Origin: Hedera helix
Lineage: Eukaryota; Streptophyta; Magnoliopsida; Apiales; Araliaceae
DNA length: 64,000 nt
Direction: 5' to 3'
Assembly (NCBI GenBank): GCA_947179155.2
Contig: OX359278.1
Location: forward strand, 22,035,244-22,099,243
The notes below the pieces were generated by a model that ran no database searches, had not been told where the DNA came from, and saw only the letters and a program-made list of their open reading frames with translations. Below, piece after piece: positions 36,681 to 48,780 of this stretch. The translations under genes were made by a program, and so were the position numbers. Numbering within the stretch: the stretch's first letter is position 1; each line of letters opens with the position of its first letter.

Positions 36681-38241
36681 GCCAGAGAGTGTTCTCCGAC
36701 AGAAGGGTAATTATTAGAAATATCATAACTTCTTCGTTACTAGTCCGTTTTTGACCAACTTTATATCAAATTAAACCTTATGAAGTTTACTTTAATTCTT
36801 ATTCAGACCTTAACTTCATCCGATGTACCAAACAACACAGATCTAACGTTTTACACAACCTGTCCAGAGAATTAAATCTCCAGGACAATCACACAACATT
36901 AATTCATTCAAAAATGCTCTAGACCATAAAATCGTTAAATATTTTGGGTACTTTTAGATAACTTCCATATCTACAACTTTGTAGTTTATACCAACTTCAA
37001 ATTCCAAACACATGATTTTATATGATTTTTACAATGTACAAAAATCGCTACAGTTTCTGGGCAGCAGCATTTCGGTCTGACCCAAACTGATTCAAACAGT
37101 CACTACGAACAAACCACAAAGAATTTCTGAGATCTAAAATTTTCTACGTGTAGCTTACTCCCGTAGCTTTAATTTGGTACCTTACCCACTCTCTAACTCC
37201 AAATATTCAATTTTATAAAAATCATCAACCGACAGTAACACAACACCGCTTTCCTGCGAATTTGTGTTCTTCAACTTCCTTTCATTTAATTTAATCCGTG
37301 AATCATCTACTAGATTCATTGAAATCTATGGTTAGACCATTACCCACAAAATATTCATGATCTAATACCATTAATCTCATTAAAACTAACATTTACCCAA
37401 TCAAATCAAACATTAAACAAGTGTATAACAATATACCTTCACAGCTTCTTCATTTCTCCCCTTGCCTTTCTCCTTCTTCTCTTTTTCTTTACAGACGTGA
37501 GCTATCTCTCTCTAATTAGATGGAATGGGAAATGAAATGGAGCAGAAAATGAAAAGAAAAGGAGAGCACGGCTTATTAAGGACACTCCACTCTTTCTCCT
37601 GTTCCATCAGTGACCTTACCCTGCCCACCAACTCCCTCTGCCAAGCATGACTTGTTGCTCCCAACCTCAGACACGTTACGTATAACAGTGTCCCAAATTT
37701 GAGTGACCGGCTCATTCACTAACCGAGTCTCTCTTCCTATTTTGGTTAACGGATAACCAATTACAAGCCCAATATATACGGCCCAATTCGAAAATAAAAG
37801 GAAAGGACCCAAATCATATTGGTCCAATAATTAATTATTGTACTATAATTAAATAATTAATTTAATTATTTAAATTCCCATTTTTATAATATAATACATA
37901 TTTAAATTATTTAATTTAATAATTTAAATATAATACCCATTCAAATTATTTATATTCTATATTTTGAATTAACACCATAATTAATTATAGCACATTTCTT
38001 GCTATTTCACACTTCAGGTTTGTTCACTAATTTAATTACTATTAGTGACAATCTTTAATACCGAAGAACAACAAGAATACACAAATGTTTAATAAATCAC
38101 ATAGACTACTAAGTTAATTAATTTGACCTAGTTTAATACCTCAATTGAACTTATAATATAATCCAATTAGACTTGCTATAATTAATTCTACCACATTGGT
38201 TTACTTAATTAACTCATTCATAGTTAATTCTTAACACCGCC

Positions 38242-38249
38242 TTTATATA
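38242..38249 (-). promoter_or_regulatory. Putative TATA box of nested solo LTR
   Basis: TATATAAA on the minus strand, in the position corresponding to the TATA boxes of the sister LTRs. Function inferred. Confidence 0.45.
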
Positions 38250-38977
38250 CCTAGCAATTAACCAATGATTGGTTAATGCTCTCTCTTGTCTACCAACTAG
38301 GGTTATTCAATTAACCCTACACTAGTTAATTCTCTACACTCAATCAATACTTGAAATGCTTATCCCAACCATTGACCATCATTTGACTTTTAATGGTTTG
38401 GGCTACATAACTTACTTTTTATTGGGCTCCCTTATTTAATTACCCATTTCATGCAAATATCTCCATATTGGGCTAACATCTATGACAACTTATTAATTAA
38501 GTAATTTACTTAATTAATTAACTTATTAATATTGTCCTTCTAGGCAATATTCCACTTCCCTACTTGTTACTCATAACCTTAATTCATAACTTATATAATT
38601 AATTCAATTAATTATATTACATGACTTTCCTTTTTAATCCATACTAAAACTAATTAATTTATTAGTTTTATTGAGTATTTAATTTACTTCACAACTCATC
38701 TTGTTTGACTAACAAACTCAACTCTAGGTATATATATATAGATATTAATATAATCACCTTCACTTCTCAATTGAATTTATTTCCTTAATAAATTCTTTAC
38801 ATGCATTATTAAAATATTTCCACATTTAATTTCTAACAAATCAATTATGTTAAAAAAATGTTTACCCATTTTCTACACATCTTACTTCTCAAATTCTAGG
38901 TTTTAAACCTTAACCTTTAATAAAATCAATTAAGATATTATTTAAAATATTGGAAATATCTGGGATATTACAAAAAC

Positions 38978-41175
38978 GATACCGTTTTGTTCCTGCTTCA
39001 GCCTAACGCGCGCAATGCGCGAGCACCGGTTTTCGCGAAATTACAATTCTGCCCCTCCGTGTTTTTTTTTGGCGAAATGACCGTTTTGCCCTTAGATCAG
39101 TTTTCTGATTAATTACGAAATTGCCATCGGTCCAGTTTTTCAACTTATTTACGGAAATGCCATTCGGGTTAATTTTAATTAATTTAAATATTTGAAAATT
39201 AATTTAAAATTATAACAAAAATAATAATAATACAAAAATTATATTGGGGAGGATATTTTTCATTAAGTTTAATATTTAAATATTTTAAATATTAATCTAG
39301 TTAGCTAATCATGGTTAAGTTAAATAAATTTATTATTATTTTAAATGTTAATAATAAATAAAGGTGATAAATTAGCAATTATTATTTAATTCCTATTAAA
39401 TAATACTTAAGGAGAGATAAAATTTATAAATTAATTATTTATTATTTAAATATTATTAAATAATAAATAAGGATAATTAAGTAATTAATTATTATTTAAT
39501 TAGCATTAAATAACGATTAATGGAAATTAAGTTATTAGAGTAATAATTTATTATTTAATTTAAATAATAAATAAGAATGATTTGATTATTATTTAATCTT
39601 AAATAATTATTAAAATTAATTAAATAATTAATTATAATTTAATTGACATTAAATAATAATTAAAGAGGATTAAGATTAGTAAACTATTATTTAATTTCCT
39701 TAAATTAAATAATAAGTAAGGTTAATTACTTAGTTAATTATTGGTTGATTAATATTAAATTAAAGAAGGTTAAAATTAAGTCAATAATTAGTTATTATTT
39801 AATTATAATTAAATAATAAGTAAGTACAATTAGTTATTATTCATTTTAAATAATAACTAGAGTTAATTAATTAATTTCTATTTAATCAAGATTAAATAGT
39901 AATTAAATAGAGATTGAGTTAATAAAATAAATTGAATTTAATTATGATTTAATTAAATAATTGTAATAAGTTGTTTAAGGGTTTAATAAGTGTCCAACAC
40001 TTAAGAAAAATATTTTCTAACTTATTAAATTATTAACCTAAAATGATTAAGGGTCTATAAGGTTAATAATATTGTTTTGACTAATGTAATTTATGTGTTA
40101 GTACTTAAGTGTGGTAAATAAGTTCATTATTAAGCGTATAGTTATGCAAATACGCCGTACTAATTATTAGACCGACTTTATTAATGTTAGGTCTTTCAAA
40201 GCAAGTTAGTTAAAGCTAGACAATTATTGTAGCTGAACAGACAGGCAAATTCTCTAACCCTACTCATTTATTGTTGAACAAGTTTCTATACTTGTATTTA
40301 TTGTCAAAGCTTGAAGTGGTTTAATTATTTAAAATTATCCCACATCCATATTGTTTATAAAATCGCACTTAGTGCACTTGAAGCTTATTAGTTCTTGATT
40401 CATGAACTGTATTAAAAATGTCTAAAGCTAATAGTTCAGCTAGACATTACGTTTATAAATTCAATACTTGAATACTTTTAAAAGCTTATCCAAACCATTG
40501 TTGGGTGCGAATTTCTTATATTAAGTCTGAGAATTGAACAACCCTAAATTAGGGGATTTTGTATCGGGAAACCGACTTTGGGCGCCATTGACTAAATGTA
40601 ATGCATATACAGCGGGTTGAATAGGCCGATCCCCTTGAAAACCAAACAACTCAAATGGTCAGAGGAAACTCTATTATACCCTCGTTAGTTCAGGGTCCTT
40701 AGTGACCGCTCAGCATTTTAAGATTCAAATATTCTGTTTATTAAAAATTTGAATCTCGTTGAATCATTGATGATATTTCCCATTCATTCATGATATATTA
40801 AATCTCTATGATTGTTCTAAACTTGCTGAGCAAACTAATTGCTCATTCTTGCTATATCATGAACCATTTTTCAGATAGACCTGATTGCTCAAAGAAGGAT
40901 AAGGGAAAAGGAAAAGCCAGAGATTAAGTTAGCTTATGCATGCTAAATAGATATTTAATGTGTATTTACTGTTGAAGAACCTTTTGTAATTCCTTATGAT
41001 AGGAACTGTTTTATGTTAAGGTTGATAGACCCTGGTATTGTAACCTTTTTGTAAGGGAACCAATATGTATTATTCCGCGATATTTAAATGCAATGTATGT
41101 ATTTAATTGTTAGTAATGTGTTGAATAGTGAGAACCAAACTCGAGGTTATGGAACCCGGATTTGGGGTCGTCACA
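38978..41175 (+). repeat. 5' LTR of Tekay-type element, right piece
   Basis: Resumes after the nested insertion with 'gataccgttttgttcctgct' and matches the 3' LTR to its end at 41175. Includes the rest of the GC island (about 38978-39060, with 'cgcgcgcaatgcgcgagc'), the AT-rich hairpin region (about 39170-39960), 'tgctgagcaaactaattgct' near 40825, and the terminus. About 28 bp present in the 3' LTR near 50690-50720 are missing here at about 40757. Confidence 0.92.
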
Positions 41176-41178
41176 GGT

Positions 41179-41190
41179 TGGTATCAGAGC
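41179..41190 (+). promoter_or_regulatory. Primer-binding site of Tekay-type element
   Basis: TGGTATCAGAGC, three bases after the LTR end, complementary to the 3' end of initiator tRNA-Met. Confidence 0.92.
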
Positions 41191-41419
41191 TGTAGGTTAG
41201 AAACGTTAGGATTTGCGAAACCTAAGTTATAACCTTAGTATAAAACTCATATCGAGTGCGTTAGGAGATGAATCGAGGAGATTCATCATGTTGTGTATTT
41301 TTGGAGATGGATTGAGAAAATCCATCGAGCCGAGATGTACATGATAAAATATCATTTCATTTCATCAATGAATATATTTTATTGCTGTACTAACGTGTGT
41401 TATTTTTTTAATATATAGG

Positions 41420-42277
41420 ATGACAGAGATCGGACAGTCGAGTCGCACTGCTGAGGAGGACTATATTGATATCCATATGGATACTGCACAGCCGTTGGTG
41501 GCTGCACCCGTAGAGGAGCCAGAGTCGGATCCTGAGGAGGGGGATCGCGTGGAGGCCATTTGGGGCGGAGTCATGAGGCCTTACAGTGAGGATGAGGCCG
41601 AGTCAGAGGAGTCTGAGGAGGAGGAGTCAGCTGATGGCATGGGCACTACTGTCGCTGACATCATAGAGGGACTGACCACTAGGAACTAGGAGCTGGAGGC
41701 AAGGGTCCAGCATTTAGAGGAGCAGAACCTGACCCACCAGCACATGAAGGATCAGTATAGGGATGCGACTTATCAGTTCTCTGGCGAGAACACATAGCTG
41801 AAGGAGAGGATCGTAGGACTGGAGGATCAGGTACAGGAGTACGAGGATTCGGTGGAGCACTTTGCAGTGCTGACACATCAGCTGGTAGATCAGGATGTGG
41901 AGCTGCAGGCTAAGTTAGCAGTAGCTGAGACTAGGTTAGCCGAGGCTGAGCTGAAGGTTCAGCAGGTTCAGGCAGAGAAGGCCGCCATCCGTGCACACTG
42001 GCAGGAGGCGATAGAGGACCGTATTGAGATGGAGACACAGCGGGATGCCGCTCATGGTCAGATGATGGAGCTAGAGGAGGAGGTCCGCGAGAAGCGGGTG
42101 AGGACGGATAGACTTAGCTATGTCTACCGATCTTCATATGGTAGGCTTCAGAGCAGGGTGCACTACTACCCAGCTGAGGAGGGCCAGTCTATGCACACCA
42201 TCAGCAGGAGTGTGGTGATGGCCATCAGGGATGAGGAGTATGACGACGCGATCCGTAGGGGGATGCGCATTCAGTAG
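41420..42277 (+). pseudogene. Upstream acidic/coiled-coil ORF of the Tekay-type element (two in-frame TAGs)
   Basis: One frame runs from ATG 41420 to the stop at 42275, about 285 codons, interrupted only by TAG at 41687-41689 and TAG at 41795-41797. The N-terminal 90 residues are acidic (D/E/S runs such as 'SEDEAESEESEEEESAD'). From about residue 90 the chain is a long heptad-like coiled coil ('LEDQVQEYEDSVEH', 'LQAKLAVAETRLAEAELKV', 'MMELEEEVREKR'). A basic/aromatic C-terminus ('LSYVYRSSYGRLQSRVHYY') follows. I recognise no family. It lies between PBS and gag, where standard Tekay/Del elements have only leader, and its base composition is visibly more GC-rich than gag-pol. An AG acceptor-like site ('ttttttaatatatag') lies one base before the ATG. 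It may be an accessory protein or an acquired plant gene piece; function unknown. Confidence 0.7.
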
Positions 42278-42626
42278 TAGTAGTTGTTTTCTAATTTCGT
42301 ATGTAAATAGATGCAGTAGAACCCAACTTTTGTTTTATTAGAGGGTTAATATGTCACTAAATCCCAACTCTAGGAAGTTGTAGGATATGTCAGATCCCAT
42401 CTTTTGTAGTTTCTCTGGGATAGAAGCATTTATAGCAGTATGCTCTTGATGTAAAGTGCTACGCACTACTGTTTTAGCATATGAGTATAAATGCAGTTGA
42501 ATTTATGTTTATATGCGTGTTGAAATAATTACTTGTATTTTAGCTAGACATTGTCTAAGATACAAAATAATGAAATGAAAAAGATGAAACCAGTATAATA
42601 ATGTAAAATTTTGTTTATAACAGAAA
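42278..42626 (+). other. Untranslated spacer between upstream ORF and gag
   Basis: Begins with consecutive TAG triplets, contains no ORF and ends in a pyrimidine-rich '..ttttgtttataacag' just before the gag ATG. This resembles a splice acceptor at 42621-42623. Confidence 0.5.
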
Positions 42627-44030
42627 ATGCCGCCACGTAGACAACCACAAAGGAACCAAGGGGTAGAAGAGTCAGTTAACAATGACGAGGGAGGACACAA
42701 CGTAGACCCTATGCAAAACTTCGTCGACATGCTAGCTGAGGCAATGCAAAACCGCCACCCTGTAGTAGCAAATCCGCCACCACCACCAAATCAGTTGGCG
42801 AATTTTAAAGACTTTAAAGCGGTGGGACCGCCAGAGTTTAGGGGAACGTCAGACCCGATAGAGGCCCAATCATGGATAAAGGAGATAGAGAAAGCGTTCG
42901 TTATCGCAAGAGTAGATGAGGAGCAAAAGACAATCTTTGCTACCTACATGATGAAGGGAGAAGCCAATTTCTGGTGGGAAGCCAATCAGAATAGGGCTGG
43001 GGATGGTGTGGTGACCTGGACAAGATTTAAGGAAATATTCGACGAGAATTATTTCCCAAAAAGTATGAAAAGTAGGATGGAAGTAAAGTTTCTGGAACTG
43101 AAATAGGAGAATATGTCGGTACCGGAGTACGCGGAAAAATTTAATGAGCTGGTCAGGTTCGCTCCACATCAAGTAGATACGGAGGAACGCAAGGCCAGAA
43201 GATTCGAGAATGGACTGAAACCTTGGATATTCAACAAGGTAGCAGTACTGCAGATTGACTCGTTCACAACTTTGCTAGAGAAGTCAATCATTGCTGAAGG
43301 AGGAAGCGACGCGTTAACCAAGTACAACCAGGAGAAAAACAAGAAGAAAAATGAAGGGGGAAGCAAGAACAACAACAATGGAGGCAATAATAATAGTAAC
43401 AAGCGTAAATGGGACAGCAACAATGACAAGAGCTCAGGGAATCAGCAAGGAAATGCCTAGAAGAAGACGACGTGTAATATTTGTGGGAAGAACCACTTCG
43501 GGGAGTGCAGGAAAGGGAAGAATACATGTTATAACTGTGGTCAGGTGGGACATATTTCTCCAAATTGTCCCCTCCCAAAGAAAGTGAGATGCTTTTCTTG
43601 CGGAGCATCTGACCACCTGATAAAGGATTGCCCTAAGAAGAAGAATGACGGGGGTAGCGGCTACAAGGGCAATAACAGCAAATTGGCTATCGGGGCACCG
43701 GTACCACAGAACAAGCCGACAGCCCGGACATTCAATATGACGGTGCAAGATGTTGTGGGGTCAAAAGACGTGGTGTCAGGTATTATTTCGATCAATAATA
43801 TAAATGCATATGTATTGTTTGATTCGGGTGCTACCTGTTCATTTGTGTCTGATGATTTCGCTAGACGGTTAGAATTGCCTAGAGACAAACTAGAAAACTC
43901 AATGAACATAGAAGTTGCTAATAAGGAAGTGATTCCGGTAGAGTACATACATAGAAATTGTTGTGCTGAAATTAGGGGTCAGAAGTTAAATGTGAATCTA
44001 ATTCCAATACGTCTGGGGAATTCGATGTAA
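42627..44030 (+). pseudogene. gag: gag-protease of Tekay-type element (two TAG stops, then frameshift)
   Basis: Start chosen at ATG 42627 ('MPPRRQPQRNQG'). Residues about 60-200 are a retrotransposon gag (capsid) domain, with 'EAQSWIKEIEKAF' and 'FWWEANQ', then 'YAEKFNELVRFAP'. A K/N/G-rich linker follows. Then come three zinc-knuckle motifs: CNICGKNHFGEC (shortened, about residue 283), CYNCGQVGHISPNC and CFSCGASDHLIKDC, both CX2CX4HX4C. The aspartic protease has its active-site DSG at codon 399 (43821), in 'LFDSGATCSFVS'. In-frame stops are TAG at 43104-43106 and TAG at 43458-43460. The frame then closes at 44028-44030 because one base appears to be missing from a G run near 44013-44016; the downstream pol is in another frame. 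Gag would package element RNA; this copy cannot make it whole. Confidence 0.9.
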
Positions 44031-44038
44031 TACTTGGG

Positions 44039-47000
44039 ATGGATTGGTTGTTTAACCACGGGGCGATAATTGATTGTCAGAAGAAGTGCATACACCTTAA
44101 GACACCAAATAAGTCTAAGGTTGTATTTTATAGCAGCAAGTCGTCAAGACAGTCTTCTTGTCTGACGATGATGCAAGCCAAGAAATTATTGAAGAAAGGT
44201 TATGTAGGGTATTTGGCTCATGTGGTTGACACGCAAGTGGTGAGTCCCGGGATGGAGCAAATACCAGTAGTTAGGGAATTTATGGATGTTTTTCCAGATG
44301 TACTGTCGGGTTTACCGCCGGACAGGGAGATAGAATTTTTGATTGATTTAGTACCGGGGACAGCACCGATATCGAAAGCACCATATAGGATGGCTCCGGT
44401 AGAACTGAAGGAATTGATGGTGCAATTGCAGGAGTTGTTAGATAATAAGTACATTCAGCCAAGTGTTTCTCCATGGGGAGCACCAGTGCTGTTTGTAAAG
44501 AAGAAGGATGGATCGATGAGATTGTGTATGGATTATAGAGAGCTGAATAAGGTGACAATTAAGAACAAGTACCCGTTACCACGAATTGACGATCTTTTCG
44601 ATCAATTGAAAGGGGCGAAGTACTTTTCAAAGATTGACTTAAGGACTGGTTATCATCAGTTGAAAGTCAGGAAGGAGGATATACCCAAGACAGCATTCAG
44701 AACTCGATATGGGCATTATGAGTTTCTGGTGATGTCGTTTGGACTAACGAATGCGCCAGCCGCATTTATGGACATGATGAACAGAATATTCAAGCAATAC
44801 TTGGATAAATTTGTAGTCGTGTTCATTGACGATATTTTGGTGTATTCCAAAGCTGAGGAAGAGCATGCTGAACACCTAAGATTGGTGTTGGAGATTTTAC
44901 GGAAGGAGCAGTTGTACGCTAAGTTTTCAAAGTGTGAATTCTGGTTGGAAAGAGTTCAATTTTTAGGTCATGTTATTGACAAGGAGGGAGTTTCGGTTGA
45001 TCCGGCGAATGTTGAATCGGTTATGAATTGGGAACAACCAAGGACGCCGACAGAAGTAAGAAGTTTCTTAGGGTTAGCGGGTTACTATCGGAGGTTCATT
45101 CAAGACTTCTCAAAGATAGCAACACCGTTGACCAACTTAACAAGAAAGACGGTAAAATACGTGTGGACGGAGAAGTGTGAGGAAAGTTTTCAGGAGTTAA
45201 AGAAAAGACTTAGTGAAGCACCTGTATTGACCTTACCAGACGATACGGGAGGTTTTACGGTCTAGAGTGATGCATCGCACAAGGGACTTGGTTGTGTGCT
45301 TATGCAAAACGGCAAAGTCGTTGCGTATGCGTCCAGACAATTAAAAGATTATGAGAAGGGATATCCTACCCACGACTTGGAGCTGGCAGCAGTAGTGTTT
45401 GCCCTTAAAATTTGGAGACATTATCTGTACGGAGAAAAATGTGAGATATTCACAGACCATAAGAGTCTGAAGTATATCTTCACACAGAAGGAGCTGAATA
45501 TGAGGCAACGGAGATGGTTGGAATTGATCAAAGATTATGATTGTGAAATTCTATATCATCCCGGCAAGGCCAGCGTAGTAGCGGATGCTCTGAGTAGAAA
45601 GAGCAGGGAGAAATTGTTCATATTGACGGATCAAGAACAATTGGTTCAAGAGATGGCTCGAATGGAGTTGGAAGCGAGAAGTCCAAACGAGTCAATAGAA
45701 GTCGAGGCGAGCCCAACCTTGTTAGATAGGGTGAAAGAGGCTCAAGACAAAGATGAGGAATGTGACAGAATCCGGAAGAGGATGACCGATGGAGAAGAGG
45801 TCAAGTTTAAAATTGATAGCATGGGATTGCTAAGATTTGAAAATCGTGTTTGGGTACTGCTAGTGCCTGAATTACGAGAGGAAATTTTGCAAGAGGCCCA
45901 TAGTACGAGATACTCGATACATCCGGGGAGTACGAAGATGTATCAAGATCCACGTCAGCATTTTTGGTGGCCAAATTTAAAAAGGGAGGTTGCAGAATGT
46001 GTCAGCCGATGCCTAACTTGTCAAAGGGTAAAGACCGAACATCAGAGACCAAGTGGATTGTTACAGCCGTTAGAAATTCCTGAGTGGAAATGGGAGCATA
46101 TCACAATGAATTTTGTGGTAGGACTTCCAGCAACACAGAAGGGATATGACGCAATTTGGGTGATTGTGGATCGGCTAACAAAGTCAGCGCACTTTTTGCC
46201 GATCAAGATTAGGTTCAGTTTGGATCAGTTGGCCAAATTGTACATTAAAGAGATAGTTTCAAGACATGGGGTGCCGGTATCGATTGTGTCAGACAGAAAC
46301 CCGCGCTTCACGTCAAAATTTTGGAGAAGTCTTCAGGAGAGATTGGGGACACAGTTGAGAATGAGTACAGCGTATCATCCGCAGACTGATGGGCAAAGTG
46401 AGAGAACAATTCAGACATTGGAAGATATGCTCAGGGCCTGCGTGATGGATTTCAAGGGCAGTTGGGAAATCCATCTACCACTAGTTGAGTTTGCATACAA
46501 CAACAGTTATCATGCGAGCATAGGTATGCCGCCTTACGAAAGTTTATATGGCAGAAAATGCAGAACACCTCTATGTTGGGATGAGGTAGGAGAACACCGA
46601 CTGTTGGGGCCAGAATTGGTTCAATAGACGGTAGAAATTATCAAGGTAATAAGAGCTCGGCTAGTAGCAGCTCAAGACCGTCAAAAGAAATACGCCGATT
46701 TACATCGACAGAAACGAGACTTCGAAGTGGGAAGTTTTGTGTTCATAAAGGTATCTCCCTGGAAAGGGAAGATCAGATTTGGAAAGAAGGGGAAACTGAG
46801 TCCAAGGTTCATAGGACCGTTCGAAATATTGAGGAGAGTGGGTGAAGTAGCGTACGAGGTAGCTTTACCTCCTGAATTGGAACATATTCACAATATGTTT
46901 CATGTGTCAGTATTGCGGCCATACAAACCAGACTACAAGCACGTTATCTCCTATGAACCAATTCAAGTCGGGAAGGACTTATCATATGAAGAAGTTCCTG

Positions 47001-47146
47001 TTCAGATACTCGATAGGAAGGAACAGAAACTGAGAAATAAGATAATTCATTCTCTCAAAGTACTTTGGAGAAATCACGCCATTGAAGAAGCTACGTGGGA
47101 ATTAGAGGAGGAAATGAGGGCAAATTACCCGTTTTTATTTGAGTAA
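44039..47146 (+). pseudogene. pol: pol: reverse transcriptase, RNase H, integrase, chromodomain (two TAG stops)
   Basis: One frame from 44039 to the TAA at 47144-47146, broken by TAG at 45263-45265 (start of RNase H) and TAG at 46625-46627 (late integrase). The RT region (about 44390-44960) has '[18 protein letters not shown]', '[12 protein letters not shown]' and the catalytic box FIDD at codon 262 (44822). RNase H (45266-45600) keeps SDAS, DLELAAV and TDHKSL, ending 'VADALSRK'. The integrase zinc finger (H-H-C-C) starts near 45899. In the catalytic core the first Asp position reads Asn ('[10 protein letters not shown]', codon 46109-46111), while the second Asp (IVSD) and the Glu in the 'QSERTIQ' region are present. 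The GPY/F module ('PRFIGPFEILRRVG') is near 46800. The last about 55 codons ('VPVQILDRKEQKLRNK', 'VLWRNHAIEEATWELE') are a chromodomain. All enzyme classes are identifiable, but the copy is not autonomous. Confidence 0.93.
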
Positions 47147-47180
47147 CCTTATTTTACAATTCCGAGGACGAAATTTTTAT

Positions 47181-47193
47181 AAGGAGGGGAGAA
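47181..47193 (+). promoter_or_regulatory. Polypurine tract of Tekay-type element
   Basis: AAGGAGGGGAGAA directly before the 3' LTR start at 47194. It is preceded by 'cgaggacgaaattttt', a motif also found at the end of element G. Confidence 0.9.
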
Positions 47194-48780
47194 TGTAATG
47201 TCCTAGAATTTCCACATCTTTATTAATTAAATTATTAATTTAATTTCCAACGAGTTAGTTTTACGAGATTATTTAAATCTTTTTATGTGATTAATTAATT
47301 ATGTGATTAAATAATTATGTAATTAATTACTAAAATTAATTAAAGGGGGTCACTAATATGTTATTAAATTAATGAACAAATCCTAAAGTTTTAATATCAA
47401 AATAATTGATAAGTTTCCTATTAATTAAATATTCAATTAAATTGAATATAATGAGTGAATTAAATATAATAAATTAATTAATATGATTATTAATTAATGT
47501 AAATAATGTGAAATATTAATAATAATATTTATTAGTCCATTTAGTAATTTAATACTTATGGGTTAGAATATTTAATTATTTATTCAATCTAATTATTTAT
47601 TTAATCATGGATTGAATAATTAATGTGTAAATTATTAAATTAGCCCAACATGGGTCAATTAGTAGCCCAAGTGGAGAATAATAAAATTTGACAATTTAGT
47701 AGCCCAAACAATTTAATAGAAGCCCAATTGGTATTTTAAATTAAAGCCCAATGATTGACCCACTTGGAAAATACTTAATTTAACTATTATTAATTTAAAA
47801 AGTAAAAAGTGACAACGAATTTGGGACATGAAGGATCAGCCGAGCATACATGGAGAGGAGAGAGAAAAGAATTGATTTTTTTGTTATTTTAGTTTATTAT
47901 TTATTTATTTAATTAATGGTTGCTTGTTTTATTTTTTTCAAGTACATGGACCATGCTTCTTTTCACCAACCAAGTCATGGCTTGTTAACTTGTGTAAGTA
48001 TCCAATAGCTAGCTTGTAATGGTCAAAATTATTAGATACATTATGTGTATCTATTAATTTTTCAAGTATACTTGAAAAAATTGATAGATGTTATTTCATT
48101 TTGCTCTAAAATTAAAAGAGAGAGTTTGAGAGCAAAATATTTTGAGAGAGAGAGCAAGAGAATGAGAAGGAGTTCTAAGCTAGTTTATGTCTTCAAGATT
48201 CACCACTTATTTTGGAAGAAAAAGAAGAATAGCCATTAAAACAAGGTAATGGTTATTTTAAATGAAGTTTTGTTTTTAAATTAAATAAATCATCATGTTA
48301 GTATAAACATGTTAATATAGTTATTAATGTGTAGTTGTAATATTTATGCCATGCTTGAGTTTAATATGTTTGGTTTATATTTTGGTATATTTTATATGCT
48401 AAAAATATGTGTTTAATAGTGTGTAAACAAGTTTTGGAATTTATGTCCAAAAATATTTTTATAAAACTGAGGTTTGATGTTATAATATTATAGAACATTA
48501 AATCATAAGAAAAACAAAGTTTGAATCACTCAAAATGGAGTTATACACAAAAAGTTATGATTTATGGTAGTTTATGTGATGTAAATTTTTTTTATAAAAA
48601 AATAATGATATTAAATCATGAAAAATTATTTTTTCATGTTATAAATTAATATAAGGCGATTGGTAATTTTTTTGGATTTTTATTGAGGAGTTAAAGATTT
48701 ATTGAAGGTATAATTTTAATTGAAGTGTGTATAGCCGATTACTGTTCACAATCTGCTAAAAAGAAAAAAAAAAAAAAAAA

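Larger units (their letters stand above)
34639..38972 (-). mobile_element. Nested reverse solo LTR (4334 bp) with TSD aaaac
   Basis: Starts TGTGATGACCCC and ends ..GGGATATTACA, the reverse complement of the LTR family form. Direct repeats aaaac lie at 34634-34638 and 38973-38977, and the uninterrupted site is visible in the 3' LTR of the host element near 48909. Minus-strand order: 'gcccaa'-rich 5' part, TATA at 38242-38249, purine-rich leader near 37440-37570, a CTTCGG-type microsatellite island (36455-36680), AT-rich repeats (35880-36420), then 'tgagccgtcgtgctcaccct' (complement near 35170). No internal region, hence solo. ORFs here, including the 83-residue one at 37576-37827, have no recognisable product. 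Confidence 0.92.

Noticed and set aside
36428..36754. K/E/R-rich minus-strand and F/L/S/P-rich plus-strand ORFs
   Set aside because: Both are translations of the CTTCGG-type microsatellite in an LTR; no start context or domain.
37576..37827. 83-residue minus-strand ORF as a small gene
   Set aside because: Located in the leader of the nested solo LTR; no family resemblance and no equivalent in sister LTRs.
43169..43748. Minus-strand ORFs of 86-106 residues opposite gag
   Set aside because: Shadow frames of the gag zinc-knuckle and linker region, whose plus-strand coding is clear.
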